NCBI RefSeq assembly: GCF_000169335.1
Contig: NZ_AAXW01000036.1
Location: forward strand, 1 to 51,222
From: Crocosphaera chwakensis CCY0110
GTDB lineage: Bacteria; Cyanobacteriota; Cyanobacteriia; Cyanobacteriales; Microcystaceae
Length of the DNA stretch: 51,222 nucleotides
Reading direction: 5' to 3'
Part shown: one piece after another, positions 25,192-34,372 of the stretch
Layout: every line of letters begins with the position of its first letter
Position numbering within the stretch: the first letter of the stretch is position 1
Position numbers and translations under genes: made by a program
The notes under the pieces: model-generated
The model's database searches: none
Seen by the model: the letters and a program-made list of their open reading frames with translations, nothing else
What the model was told of the DNA's origin: nothing

Positions 25192-25915
25192 AAATTGTCT
25201 CTAGAAGACTGTTATTGAGCAGATTAACGGGCTGATCATCAAAGATTACTTTCCCTTGTTTAATGCCAATAATGCGATCAGCAAACTGCATAGCCAAATT
25301 AACTTGATGTAAACTCGCTAATACCGTTACGCCATCTTCTTTGCAGATTTTAGAGAGAAGTCCCAAAATCTCTAAGCTTGTAGCAGGATCTAAACTAGCT
25401 ACAGGTTCATCAGCAATAATGATCTGGGGTTTTTGTGCCAAAACACGGGCGATGGCTACCCGTTGTTGTTGCCCTCCCGATAAATTACTGGCTCTCTGCC
25501 AAACTTTATCCGTTAATTCAACCCTTTCTAACGCCCAATGAGCCAACTTATAATCTTGTTTGGTAAAAAGATAAAAAAGACTCTCCCACCAACGACGATA
25601 ATAAGAACGCCCAATTAACACATTGGTCATAACATTAAGACGATTAACCAAATTAAATTGTTGGAAAATCATGCCCACTTTAGCGCGAATATGACGCAAA
25701 TTTTGTGGGGTTAACTTCCGTTGATCAATGAAAATCTCGCCTTGGGAAGGGGTTTCTAAGCCGTTTACCATGCGTAACAGCGTAGATTTTCCTGCCCCCG
25801 AAGATCCGAGAATAACTGTAAACTCTCCTGGATTAATGGTTAAATCTGTCCTCTGGATTGCTCGAAAACCATTGTTAAACGTTTTCGTTACTCCTTTAAA
25901 TTCAATGGTAGTCAT
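25154..25915 (-). CDS. phnC: PhnC, phosphonate ABC transporter ATPase
   Basis: The 253-residue ATPase drives phosphonate import. Motifs: Walker A GSSGAGKST (about 37-45), Q-loop IFQQFNLVNRL, signature LSGGQQQRVAIARVL, Walker B IIIADEPVASLDPA and H-loop ASLHQ. It begins 10 nt after phnD and overlaps phnE, typical of a tightly coupled transporter unit. Confidence 0.95.
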   Translation of the reverse strand: MTTIEFKGVTKTFNNGFRAIQRTDLTINPGEFTVILGSSGAGKSTLLRMVNGLETPSQGEIFIDQRKLTPQNLRHIRAKVGMIFQQFNLVNRLNVMTNVLIGRSYYRRWWESLFYLFTKQDYKLAHWALERVELTDKVWQRASNLSGGQQQRVAIARVLAQKPQIIIADEPVASLDPATSLEILGLLSKICKEDGVTVLASLHQVNLAMQFADRIIGIKQGKVIFDDQPVNLLNNSLLETIYDKKEHEKIAVA

Positions 25916-25925
25916 GGAAAAATAC

Positions 25926-26837
25926 TTATTTAAGAATTTCCTCTTTTTGTAAACCTAGCTGTTGCACAATATCCCGAATCACTTGATAGTCTTGGGCGCT
26001 TACTTCTTCATAACGAGCTAAAGTACCATAACCAGTGACTTCAATCTCATTATGAGCATTGAGAATAACCTCTTTTATCTTGGCTTTAGTTTCGGGATCT
26101 AAATCAGCACGATAGGTTAACGGGGAACCTGGAATGGGATCAGAGGTTTCTAAAATACGCAAATCATTATCTTTAATTAAGCCTTTTTCCAGCATCTTGT
26201 CGTGGGTAATATCGTTACTTCCGGCCGCTGCTACTGTCTTGTTTTTCACTGCCAACTGTGCTGCATCATGGGAACCGGCATAAGTAACTTTGCCAAAAAA
26301 CTGATCAGGCATTTCTCCTGTACTTTTTTTGACCATATAGCTAGGCACTAACGATCCTGACGTGGAAGCCGGATCAACAAAAGCCACATCAAGACCTTTT
26401 AAATCAGCGATGGATTTAGCAGGAGAATCCGCCGGTACAAAAATCATACTTTGATAGGTAGAAGTCCCCCCTTCTTTGACTCCCACAGCAAAAGCCTCCG
26501 CTTCTGCTTCCTGTTCTGCTAAAACGTAAGAAAGGGGGCCAAACCAAGCAATATCAACGCGATCGCGTTTCATCGCTTCAATGACACCAGCATAGTCAGT
26601 GGCTTGAAAAACTTTAACCGGCATTCCAATTTTCTTTTCTAAATGAGCTCGCATCGGCTCAAATTTAGCCAGCATTTCTTCGTTGTCTTCTGCTGGAATC
26701 AATCCCATGATAATTTCAGACTTAGCTGGTGAAGATGCTACCTGAGAAGTGTTTTCAGAGGTTTGAGCGTTATTCGCACATCCTCCGAATAAAGGTAATA
26801 AAACAAATGCCCCCAACAGCAATTGACGACGTAACAT
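25926..26837 (-). CDS. phnD: PhnD, phosphonate-binding lipoprotein
   Basis: Periplasmic solute-binding protein of the phosphonate importer and first gene of the C-P lyase operon. The signal peptide ends with the lipobox-like FGGC. The body shows IIMGLIPAEDNEEM, RVDIAWFGPLSYVLAEQEA, GLDVAFVDPASTSGSLVPSY and SPLTYRADLDPE, all typical for PhnD. The ATG at 26837 is chosen because AGGA lies 8 nt upstream; an upstream start at 26870 would place extra residues before the signal peptide. Length 303 residues. Confidence 0.95.
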   Translation of the reverse strand: MLRRQLLLGAFVLLPLFGGCANNAQTSENTSQVASSPAKSEIIMGLIPAEDNEEMLAKFEPMRAHLEKKIGMPVKVFQATDYAGVIEAMKRDRVDIAWFGPLSYVLAEQEAEAEAFAVGVKEGGTSTYQSMIFVPADSPAKSIADLKGLDVAFVDPASTSGSLVPSYMVKKSTGEMPDQFFGKVTYAGSHDAAQLAVKNKTVAAAGSNDITHDKMLEKGLIKDNDLRILETSDPIPGSPLTYRADLDPETKAKIKEVILNAHNEIEVTGYGTLARYEEVSAQDYQVIRDIVQQLGLQKEEILK

Positions 26838-26877
26838 AAATTTTCCTAGATTTAAGATTGAATGAACCACTAAGGTT

Positions 26878-26907
26878 AGTGTTTGAATAGCTCATCCATA
26901 GCTTAAG
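26878..26907 (-). promoter_or_regulatory. Weak Pho-box-like array before the phn operon
   Basis: On the minus strand CTTAAGCT, GATGAGCT and CAAACACT are separated by 3 nt; matches to CTTAACCT are seven, four and four of eight. The layout parallels the stronger boxes at 10202 and 16700, but the last unit is poor. It lies 41 nt before the phnD start. Confidence 0.3.
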
Positions 26908-27004
26908 GAAGGAAAATTAAACCCATTTTAATTTTGGAATAAATTTTGATTATAAATTTGTTCGGACAAGTGACCTAAGTTGTTGGTTTTTTTATAGCAT
27001 TATT

Positions 27005-27100
27005 TTCGGGGTATCGAACCCCTCAATTACCGCACTCTACATCCCCGCGTTCAGGTACGGCGTGGGGACTGTTAATTGATGGGTTGAACATAATACTAAT
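27005..27100. other. GC-rich double stem-loop between DUF4912 gene and phnD
   Basis: Two hairpins stand out from the AT-rich surroundings. GGGGT at 27008-27012 pairs with ACCCC at 27018-27022 around ATCGA. CCCCGCG at 27043-27049 pairs with CGTGGGG at 27061-27067 (one G-T pair) around an 11-nt loop. No T-run follows, so a simple terminator is unlikely. The tract resembles the structured right ends of IS200/IS605 or TnpB-type elements, but no transposase is present; this is an inference. Confidence 0.4.
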
Positions 27101-27119
27101 ACAAACCCCCGACTTAATC

Positions 27120-28319
27120 TTATCCTAACGTTTCGATAATAGCCTCTTCCTTACTATTGGTATGACGAGATGGGGTTTCCCGTTCAAATTTCATGTGGAT
27201 AGAGCGAGTTTGCTGTCCATCGGCAGCGATCGCCACAATAGGATAATCGATGATTCCATCTTGAAATGACATTTGAAAGCGAAAAGTCCCGTCTGGGTTC
27301 ACTTTAACGGGATGACCCCCAACTAGAACGGTTGCATCGGGTTCTGTGGCACCATAGACAATTAATTCAGCATCGGCCACTAACCAGAATTTCCGAGAAC
27401 GAACCAACGCTTCAGAGGCAATACCAATACCCGACATGGTTAAACCGGATACGGTGGGGACTGTCCACCCCAGTCCTGACGGGAAAGATAAGGCACTTTC
27501 GGCTGATCCTCCTATCTGTTGCATCGCAGCAAAGGCCGATCCTGCGACTCTGGCCGCTTCTGCCACTTGCTCACTAACAGCAAACCTTGTTTGAACTGGG
27601 TTAGGAGGAAGCAAGGGTTCAATCACATTATCTTCTATTGCGTCCTCCCAGTTAACGGTGGCAAAAATATCTTCTATCCAGTCAGAGGGATACAGGGCTG
27701 GAACGTGCATTTTGGTAGAACGGGCTAAGACTAACCAACCCCCATCAACACTGCGATAACCAATATCTACAACGTAGTCGCGATCGCTTAAGGGAATAGG
27801 AATATACCATTCTTGGGTAAAATCATCACATAGATATTCTTGGACGCTATGAGGACTTTGATAATTGAGATCAATATCGCTAACATCATAAATACGTAGG
27901 GCTAATTGTTCTCCTCCTTTAGCTTTTAAAGCGTCTTTAGCTTGTTGGGAAACAGTCCAGTAAGCATAGGCCCATTGAGGATCGCGGGGTAAGAGAACGA
28001 TGCGATTTCTTTGGTTACCCCCAGAAATATCCCCAAGTTCTTCATCAATGTCGGTTTCGTTTCTGGTGGTGCTTTTTTCTCGTCCCACCTCGAATTTAGA
28101 GGCTTCTACTTTTTGTGCCTCTTGAATACTAGACTCAACCTTAGCTTTGGGTTCAGTTTTGACGATGGAGGGAGTTTGTAACTGTATCGCTTGCTTAATG
28201 GCAATTAATAGTTGCGCTTTACGCATTCTGCTATAACGGGAGATGTTATATTCGCTGGCTACTTTTCGTAGTTGGCGTAAGGTCATCTCTTCTAATGGGG
28301 GCTGGCTTTCTGGTGCCAT
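27120..28319 (-). CDS. DUF4912 protein with N-terminal Rho-N/SAP-like motif
   Basis: A 399-residue cyanobacterial protein of unknown function. Residues about 10-45 (TLRQLRKVASEYN, YSRMRKAQLLIAIKQAI) resemble the Rho-N/SAP helix-extension-helix found in nucleic-acid-binding proteins. After a charged linker, DUF4912 begins near residue 105 with RIVLLPRDPQWAYAYWTVS and continues to ALYPSDWIEDIF. The C-terminal third includes a Gly/Ala-rich segment and a beta-rich end (GGHPVKVNPDGTFRFQMSFQ). There is no signal peptide. It is transcribed alone, with the phn operon downstream on the same strand. Confidence 0.85.
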   Translation of the reverse strand: MAPESQPPLEEMTLRQLRKVASEYNISRYSRMRKAQLLIAIKQAIQLQTPSIVKTEPKAKVESSIQEAQKVEASKFEVGREKSTTRNETDIDEELGDISGGNQRNRIVLLPRDPQWAYAYWTVSQQAKDALKAKGGEQLALRIYDVSDIDLNYQSPHSVQEYLCDDFTQEWYIPIPLSDRDYVVDIGYRSVDGGWLVLARSTKMHVPALYPSDWIEDIFATVNWEDAIEDNVIEPLLPPNPVQTRFAVSEQVAEAARVAGSAFAAMQQIGGSAESALSFPSGLGWTVPTVSGLTMSGIGIASEALVRSRKFWLVADAELIVYGATEPDATVLVGGHPVKVNPDGTFRFQMSFQDGIIDYPIVAIAADGQQTRSIHMKFERETPSRHTNSKEEAIIETLG

Positions 28320-28683
28320 GAGATCACTCTCCGATAGTTTTTACGGTTAATTGCTCCTGGCATTAGGTCATCAGTCTTATTCATAAGGATGATCAATGAC
28401 TTGATGGCTCTGAGGATTTGTGTTTTTAAACTGTTGGCTTAAATCTTATGTAACAAAACATAAGTCTCAACGGTCAAGGGGTGGTTTGACCAAAATATCA
28501 GGAATTTACGGATTGATAACCTTTTGGGGATCAATATGTTATGATTCCATGATATTTTGAGATTTGAGCGTCCCTTCGTTTTTGGCTATAAGGGAAACAC
28601 CTTGAGCAATTGGGTTTTAAACCCTGATGTTAATTGGTTGGTTAGAGTTTTAAATCTCTATCCCATTGCTCCTTACACCCTGT
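28320..28683. other. Intergenic spacer with a three-arm inverted-repeat structure
   Basis: No gene is visible in this 364-nt spacer. At 28604-28671 an outer stem GAGCAAT/ATTGCTC encloses two further palindromes: GGGTTTTAAACCC (28612-28624) and TAGAG/CTCTA (28643-28647 with 28656-28660) around TTTTAAAT. Together these could fold as a three-way junction. It lies just after the 3' end of the response-regulator kinase gene, so it could be its terminator, a structured RNA or a small repeat element. Confidence 0.5.
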
Positions 28684-29817
28684 TCATTGGTCGAATAGGG
28701 GTAAGCTAAACCAAAATTTTGCCCCTTGACCTGGTTCTGTAATGACCCCAATTTCTCCGCCATGAGCTTCAATAATTTTTCGGCAAAGATATAACCCTAA
28801 TCCTAACCCTAAAGTCTGTTTAGCTTTGTTCCCTCTTTGATATCTTTCAAATAAGGTTGCTGCTAGTTCAGGGTTGATCCCCACCCCATTATCTTCTAAA
28901 ATACAGCGAATTTTGTTGGGTTTTAAGTTTTCTTTTTCTGATTTTATTATATCTGCTTTTAGCTTTAATTCAATACCTGGATCATTATGTTTTAACGCAT
29001 TAGCCATGAGATTTTCTAGAACACGCCAGAGGCGATCGCTATCTCCTTGAATCCTGGGCAAATCTTGAGCAATCTCTAGGACTAAAGTGGCTTGTTTTTC
29101 TGTCAACATCGGTTGCCATTCAGTGGCTAATTGCCGACTTAATTTTTCTAAGTTTAAAGGTTTAAGATTGAGGGTAACTCCTCCCATTTCAAATTGTTGG
29201 GTTTCTACCAAAGAATTAATTAAATTCAGTTGGCGATCACAACTTTTTGACATTTGTTCTAATACTTTTCTCGAAATTTCTATGGTATCTTTTTTTTGTT
29301 TTAAAAAGTTCTTCAAAATCATAGAAAACCCTAAAACAGGATTCCGTAGGTCATGAGAAACGGCATGAAGATAAATTCTTAAGGTTTGTTCTGTTTTCTC
29401 TCTTTCTTTTATTTCTTGCTGCAGTTGTTTTTTTTGCCTTTGTATGGTTAATTGATTTTCGATTCTTGCAATAACTTCTTCGGCTTGAAAGGGCTTCGTA
29501 ATATAATCTACTCCTCCTAAGTCAAAGGCTTTAACTTTATCTAAAACATCATCTAACGCACTAATAAAAATAATGGGAATGTCTTGGGTTATTGGGTCAT
29601 TTTTTAATTGTTGACATACTTCATAACCATTCATCGAGGGCATATTAATGTCTAACAAAATTAAATCCGCAGGAACTTGATGAATGGTATTTAAAGCAGT
29701 TTTTCCATTGAGAGCTTTACGGACTTTATAGCCTTGTTCTGATAACATCGCTGAAAGTAACCGTAAATTATCGGGAGTATCATCAACAACTAAGATATTA
29801 CTGGAATCGGAGGTCAT
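28684..29817 (-). CDS. Hybrid response regulator-histidine kinase (REC-HisKA-HATPase)
   Basis: A 377-residue soluble signalling protein. The receiver domain occupies residues 5-125 (ILVVDDTPDNLRLL, phospho-acceptor Asp in LILLDINMPSMNGYEV, Lys in YITKPFQ). A coiled coil leads to a HisKA domain with HAVSHDLRNPVLGFS (about 152-166) and an HATPase domain with NLMANALKHN, DNGVGI and GLGLGLYLCRKII. It lies 115 nt downstream of the larger kinase gene on the same strand. The pair probably forms one phosphorelay, the REC of this protein being a possible target of the other kinase; input signal unknown. Confidence 0.93.
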   Translation of the reverse strand: MTSDSSNILVVDDTPDNLRLLSAMLSEQGYKVRKALNGKTALNTIHQVPADLILLDINMPSMNGYEVCQQLKNDPITQDIPIIFISALDDVLDKVKAFDLGGVDYITKPFQAEEVIARIENQLTIQRQKKQLQQEIKEREKTEQTLRIYLHAVSHDLRNPVLGFSMILKNFLKQKKDTIEISRKVLEQMSKSCDRQLNLINSLVETQQFEMGGVTLNLKPLNLEKLSRQLATEWQPMLTEKQATLVLEIAQDLPRIQGDSDRLWRVLENLMANALKHNDPGIELKLKADIIKSEKENLKPNKIRCILEDNGVGINPELAATLFERYQRGNKAKQTLGLGLGLYLCRKIIEAHGGEIGVITEPGQGAKFWFSLPLFDQ

Positions 29818-29932
29818 AGAGGGAGTTGGAAGTTGGGAGAGCAGGGGGATTTAGGGAGGTAGAGCAGAGAAATATTAATATTCTGACTAGACTTTTCACA
29901 CTTCTCACACTCTTTATCGGAACTTTATAACA

Positions 29933-32900
29933 TCATTTGATTGTCTTTTGAGTTAATTCGAGGACAGAATCAAAAAGGAAATTTTCTGACCATTCTTGAA
30001 GGACTACGGCTAAAGGTTGACTATCAGAAGGAATATGATTAATTAATTCGAGTATGCCATCGTCACTACATTCTAATGCTGCTTGATGTAGCTGTTCGAT
30101 CCATTGTGGGGGCATTGTTTGCAGAAGTGTCTGTAATTTAGAAGTGGTTTCTGGGGTGATAACTCCACTGTGTTGAGAGGAGCCGTTTTGCTCATCTGAG
30201 TCTTCATAAATATATTCAACACCGAGATGCTCAGCGATTTTCTCCCATAACACATCTTCTCGGAAAGGTTTTCGCATAAAATCATCACATCCTGCTGATA
30301 GAACTAAATTCCGCTCTTCTTCAAAAGCACTGGCTGTTAAGGCAATAATAACTGTTTGTTGTCCTCTAGAAGTTGCTTTAATCCGTCGGGTGGCTTTATA
30401 ACCATCAATAATGGGCATTCTCATATCCATCCAAATTAAGTGAGGTTGCCAATGTTCCCAAAGATCCAAAGCTTCTTGGCCATTACTCGCTTGACGAACA
30501 TTAAAGCCCATCGAAGACAATAACTTAACTAATAGGATACGACTTTCTAAACGATCATCAACAGCCAAAATCCGATATTTTGGTTGACCGGGAACTAAAC
30601 CAATCACTCGACGAGGGGCTTTATTAATTTTAATGGTATTCCCATGAACAATGGTAGCTTTAATGGTAAAGGTAAATAAACTACCTCGGCCTAATATACT
30701 ACTAACACTGATTTCTCCCCCCATTAATTCCACAAACTTACGGCTGATAGGCAACCCTAACCCTGTCCCTTCATTAGAGTTACGACCGGTTTCTGTTTGT
30801 CCGAAGGCTTCAAAGAGTTGATCAACTTCTTCGATAGCAATTCCTGGCCCTGTGTCTTCGACTTCAAAGGTTAAGATAATGGCTTGATTATTCGGACTTT
30901 GTTGACTGGTTTTAATGCGTAGAATAACTCCACCTTCTTGAGTAAATTTAATGGCATTTCCTAGGAGGTTAATCAGAACTTGTCGCAGTTTTCCTTCATC
31001 GGTTTCTATATATTGAGGAAGGTCTGGATTTTTCTCAAAGAGGAGTTGTAAGTTTTTTTCTTCTGCTTTTAAATGCAGCATGGATTCTAGGTTATCAAGC
31101 AGGCGATAGAGATCGAATTGTGTTTTATTCAAGGTGGTTCGCCCTGCTTCTATTTTTGTCATCTCTAAGATGTCGTTGATTAACTCTAATAAATGTTCTC
31201 CACTGCGACCAATAATGTCTAAATTTTGTTTATGTTCTTCTTTTAAACTGTGATCTCTTTGCATCACTTGAGTAAAGCCTAATATGGCGTTTAAAGGGGT
31301 ACGTAGTTCATGGCTCATACTGGCTAAAAATTCACTTTTAGCACGGTTGGCTGCATCCGCTTGTTCTTTGGCTCGTTTCAGGGCTTCTTCTGCTTGTTTT
31401 CGTTCTGTAATATCCCTAATAATTGCTGTGAAAATAGTTTTTCCTCGTAACTTTATTTTAGAAATAGAGACTTCTGCTAAAAATTCGGTGCCATCTTTTC
31501 GTTGTCCAAAAACGGGACGACGACCTCCCATTTGTCTTGCTGTTTCTGAAGTATTTTGAAAGGTTTGGATATGTTGATAGTGATCGTCAGTAAAGCGTGG
31601 CGGAATTAAAAGATTAAAGGGTTGACCTAATACTTCGTCGGAGATATAGCCAAAGATTTGTTCAGCAGCATGATTAAAGAGGGTTATTTTTTGTTGTTCA
31701 TCAATGGAAATAATGGCTTCATTTGCATTATCTAAAATCCCTGCAAATCTCGCTTGAGACTCATTTTGCGCTTCTTCGGCAATGGCTCTTGCTTCGGCGA
31801 TCGCCATTAATTCTCCGACTAATTTCAAGAGATTAACATCTTCTTTTGTCCACTTTTGATAGAGATTGGTATCGATGCCTAAATAGCCAACAGTTTGACC
31901 CCCTGCCATCATGGGAACGACTAATAAATTAGGACTCAAACTATTTTGATAAGCTTCTTTTTCTGCGGTAGCTTCTGGGGGAAAATCCTCTAAACGATTA
32001 ATACAAATTGATTTCCCTTCTATGAGTTGTTTGGAAAACCAGGGAAAGACATCTAAGGAAATATTTTGAGAATCATGAATGGTTGAGGGAGTATATTCAT
32101 TACACCATTCATGTAGCATACTCCAGGCTTTTTCTTCAGGAAAATAACGGATAATATAACTGCGATCGCATTTGGTAAATTTTCCTAGGGATTCTAATAT
32201 AAAATTAACGGCAGTTGTTAAGTCTTGATCGATTAATTGTCTGGCAATATTACTCAGTAGCGCGTCTCTTTCTGCTTGTTTTTTGATGGCTTCTTCTTTT
32301 TGTTTGCGATCGGTAATATCTCGACTAATTCCAATAGTTCCCATTAGTTTACCTTCGGGACAACAAAAGGGAGTTTTTAAGGTATCTACTAGGCGACGTT
32401 TTCCATTAGGATAAGTGATCCATTCTTCGTTACGATGGGACTGTTTTTGCAGCATCATAAAGCGATCTTGTTCTCGAAATCCTAATGCTTCTTCGGGAGG
32501 AAATAGTTCAAAATCGCTTTTACCAATAATATCTTTTCTATCTCGTCCGGCAAAGGTTTCAAAGGCATTATTACACATTTTATAGACTCCTTTGGAGTCT
32601 TTGCAAAAAACAAGATCCGGAATACAATCTATTAATGAAGTTAAGAGAATTTGTTCATCTTTGCGATCGCTAATATCGGTATGAGAACCAGCCATTCTTA
32701 CCAGGTTTCCAGTTGCATCCCACAAAGCTTTTCCCCTAGAAAGAATCCATTTGTAGTTACCATCTTGGCATTTTAAACGAAATTCTGCACTATAATGATC
32801 GGTTTTTTTAGCAAAGTGATCGGCTAAAATTTTCATCACTCTTTCTGTATCTTGGGGATGAAGTAATTTTTTCCATGTATTAATATGATTAGGTAATTCT

Positions 32901-33145
32901 TGATCACCATACCCTAACATTTCTTTCCAACGAGGGGAGAAAAACATTTCATCAGTTTTCAAATTCCAGTCCCAAATTCCTTCATTGGTTCCCTGTACCA
33001 CTAACTGCCATCTTTCTTCATTTTCTCGTAAGGTTTCTTGCATAGTTAAAGCCACTTTTTGATCAGCTTTTAAGCGAATAATTTCTGCTTGCAAGTCTTG
33101 AATTAGTTTATCTTTTTCTCTCGTTTGGGAAGGATAATTGTTCAT
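29933..33145 (-). CDS. Multi-sensor hybrid histidine kinase (PAS-PAS-GAF-PAS-HisKA-HATPase-REC)
   Basis: A 1070-residue cytoplasmic sensor kinase. In order: a coiled coil (1-45), PAS/PAC (NEGIWDWNLKTDEMFFSPRW), PAS/PAC (CIPDLVFCKDSKGVYKMCNN), a GAF-like domain (about 295-455), PAS/PAC (FAGILDNANEAIISIDEQQK), HisKA with FLASMSHELRTPLNAILGF, HATPase with LGNAIKFT and GTGLGLPIS, and a receiver domain (AVDDRLESRILL, WMDMRMPIIDGY, FMRKPFRED). A helical tail follows. There are no membrane helices. A chromophore cysteine in the GAF domain is not obvious, so a phytochrome role is not claimed. Confidence 0.93.
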   Translation of the reverse strand: MNNYPSQTREKDKLIQDLQAEIIRLKADQKVALTMQETLRENEERWQLVVQGTNEGIWDWNLKTDEMFFSPRWKEMLGYGDQELPNHINTWKKLLHPQDTERVMKILADHFAKKTDHYSAEFRLKCQDGNYKWILSRGKALWDATGNLVRMAGSHTDISDRKDEQILLTSLIDCIPDLVFCKDSKGVYKMCNNAFETFAGRDRKDIIGKSDFELFPPEEALGFREQDRFMMLQKQSHRNEEWITYPNGKRRLVDTLKTPFCCPEGKLMGTIGISRDITDRKQKEEAIKKQAERDALLSNIARQLIDQDLTTAVNFILESLGKFTKCDRSYIIRYFPEEKAWSMLHEWCNEYTPSTIHDSQNISLDVFPWFSKQLIEGKSICINRLEDFPPEATAEKEAYQNSLSPNLLVVPMMAGGQTVGYLGIDTNLYQKWTKEDVNLLKLVGELMAIAEARAIAEEAQNESQARFAGILDNANEAIISIDEQQKITLFNHAAEQIFGYISDEVLGQPFNLLIPPRFTDDHYQHIQTFQNTSETARQMGGRRPVFGQRKDGTEFLAEVSISKIKLRGKTIFTAIIRDITERKQAEEALKRAKEQADAANRAKSEFLASMSHELRTPLNAILGFTQVMQRDHSLKEEHKQNLDIIGRSGEHLLELINDILEMTKIEAGRTTLNKTQFDLYRLLDNLESMLHLKAEEKNLQLLFEKNPDLPQYIETDEGKLRQVLINLLGNAIKFTQEGGVILRIKTSQQSPNNQAIILTFEVEDTGPGIAIEEVDQLFEAFGQTETGRNSNEGTGLGLPISRKFVELMGGEISVSSILGRGSLFTFTIKATIVHGNTIKINKAPRRVIGLVPGQPKYRILAVDDRLESRILLVKLLSSMGFNVRQASNGQEALDLWEHWQPHLIWMDMRMPIIDGYKATRRIKATSRGQQTVIIALTASAFEEERNLVLSAGCDDFMRKPFREDVLWEKIAEHLGVEYIYEDSDEQNGSSQHSGVITPETTSKLQTLLQTMPPQWIEQLHQAALECSDDGILELINHIPSDSQPLAVVLQEWSENFLFDSVLELTQKTIK

Positions 33146-33312
33146 TGTCCCCTATCGTAGAATATTTATCTAAATTATAAAATCCATCCCTAGATTGATC
33201 AATTAATAATTAATAATTGTTTAATTAGGTTGACAAGGCACTCTTTTAATAGTGAAAATATGACCGATTAATAACTGATAACTGCTCACTGGTAACTATT
33301 TTAAGAATCCAA

Positions 33313-33351
33313 TTGGGATAATTTTAATGCTCAGCAGTTACGTTATCCCAA
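33313..33351. other. Inverted repeat in a spacer
   Basis: TTGGGATAA (33313-33321) and TTATCCCAA (33343-33351) form a 9-bp perfect stem around a 21-nt loop, 20 nt from the 3' end of the DUF5340 gene and upstream of the large kinase. It may stop DUF5340 transcription, although no T-run follows. Confidence 0.4.
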
Positions 33352-33370
33352 GGAAGAGATTCTATGGTAA

Positions 33371-33664
33371 TCATTGTGAGTTTATGTTAGAGTTAACGGC
33401 AGACTCACTTGACGGATCGTTACTGGAGTTAATAGACGCATCTACACTATTGAGAGACCAATGATACTCCACAGGAATATGGGTTTGTTGGCAAATAGCT
33501 TCAAGTTGTTTTTGTTGCGCTCTAGCTTTGCGTAGAGTAATGATAAGTTGCTGGACTTGTTTTTCTAGGTTAGGTTCTTCATAACTCATCATTAGGGTTT
33601 TGCGCTCTAGCAATTGTAGTAGTAATTCGTAATGAACAAGGGAAGGAAGAGGAAGAGATTTCAT
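33371..33664 (-). CDS. DUF5340-type cyanobacterial small protein
   Basis: A 97-residue protein starting MKSLPLPSLVHYELLLQLLE, followed by the helical segment EKQVQQLIITLRKARAQQKQ and HIPVEYHWSLN, which I recognise as the DUF5340 pattern. The tail is Ser/Asn-rich and variable. The ATG at 33664 is favoured over a start at 33721, since family similarity begins at KSLPLPS. Its function is unknown. It may be cotranscribed with the sensor kinase 225 nt downstream, but an inverted repeat lies between. Confidence 0.7.
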   Translation of the reverse strand: MKSLPLPSLVHYELLLQLLERKTLMMSYEEPNLEKQVQQLIITLRKARAQQKQLEAICQQTHIPVEYHWSLNSVDASINSSNDPSSESAVNSNINSQ

Positions 33665-33853
33665 CAGAATTATTGGTAATAGAATAATTAACAGACTAAG
33701 ATTAGGTCTTACTTCTACCATAAACGATGAAAGGTAATAAAAAGCTAAAATTTATCTCTAGCTTTATTCTTTCAGAATAGACCTATAGCAATATGATGAT
33801 TAAAGTCGAAAAATTGTTCCGTTTCTGGCAATATTAACTCTGTTTCTATTGTA

Positions 33854-34345
33854 TCAGTTTCTTGAGGGAATTTTATTTTCTAAAATTATTCTAAATTCCT
33901 GTAATTGTTCTTTATTAGCAAATGCTCTTTTCGGAATTATTCTGTACACAAATTTTCCTTCCTAAATATCCTAAATAATAAAATAATTGTTGGTTTCTAA
34001 GAATTTGCTGAAAGATTGCCATTAGATTGTTCCTTCAAATAGTTCTCCTTTAATGCAAAAATAGTTTTCTGTAGCTTTAATTTTCACTAATTGACCAAGG
34101 AAATTGCTTTGCTTTTTCCAATTTAATTTAAGAATAAACTTGTTGAATAAACTCAGTTTTGGATTAAGAATTATTCCTAAAAATAAAAACAAGAATGCTA
34201 TTAAAATATTGCCCCACAAGATACCTAATAAAATTAATGCAATTCTTAAAAACTAGCGAAAATAATAGGATTTTTTTAAGCTTTTAAGATAAGCTTGATT
34301 GGCTTTTTGATAGTCTTGCAAATTTAATCTGAATTCAAATTTCAT
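33854..34345 (-). pseudogene. Decayed YcxB-like membrane protein gene with four in-frame stops
   Basis: A single frame of 164 codons runs from the ATG at 34345 to the TGA at 33854. It reads MKFEFRLNLQDYQKANQAYL, then LKKSYYFR and TAG (34253-34255), the membrane segment FLRIALILLGILWGNILIAF, then ELFEGTI and TAA (34022-34024), WQSFSKFLETNNYFII, TAG (33971-33973), TAG (33962-33964) and EGKFVYRIIPKRAFANKEQL. Start, length and the C-terminal IIPKRAF motif are those of the YcxB family. No frameshift is needed to read it, only stop codons. A fragment of 65 codons from TTG 34219 is not credible as a gene. Confidence 0.85.
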
Positions 34346-34372
34346 AGAAGTTCATAGATTAAATACACTAAA

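Noticed and set aside
26949..26954. Perfect TATAAT on the minus strand as a -10 box for the phn operon
   Set aside because: No acceptable -35 hexamer lies 16-18 nt upstream and it is on the wrong side of the Pho-like array, so I did not list it as a promoter.
27008..27022. GGGGTTCGATACCCC on the minus strand looks like a tRNA T-arm
   Set aside because: No acceptor, D or anticodon stem can be built around it; the flanks do not pair as a tRNA.
34022..34219. 65-residue membrane protein starting at TTG
   Set aside because: It is the middle part of the YcxB-like pseudogene; family sequence extends on both sides through stop codons.
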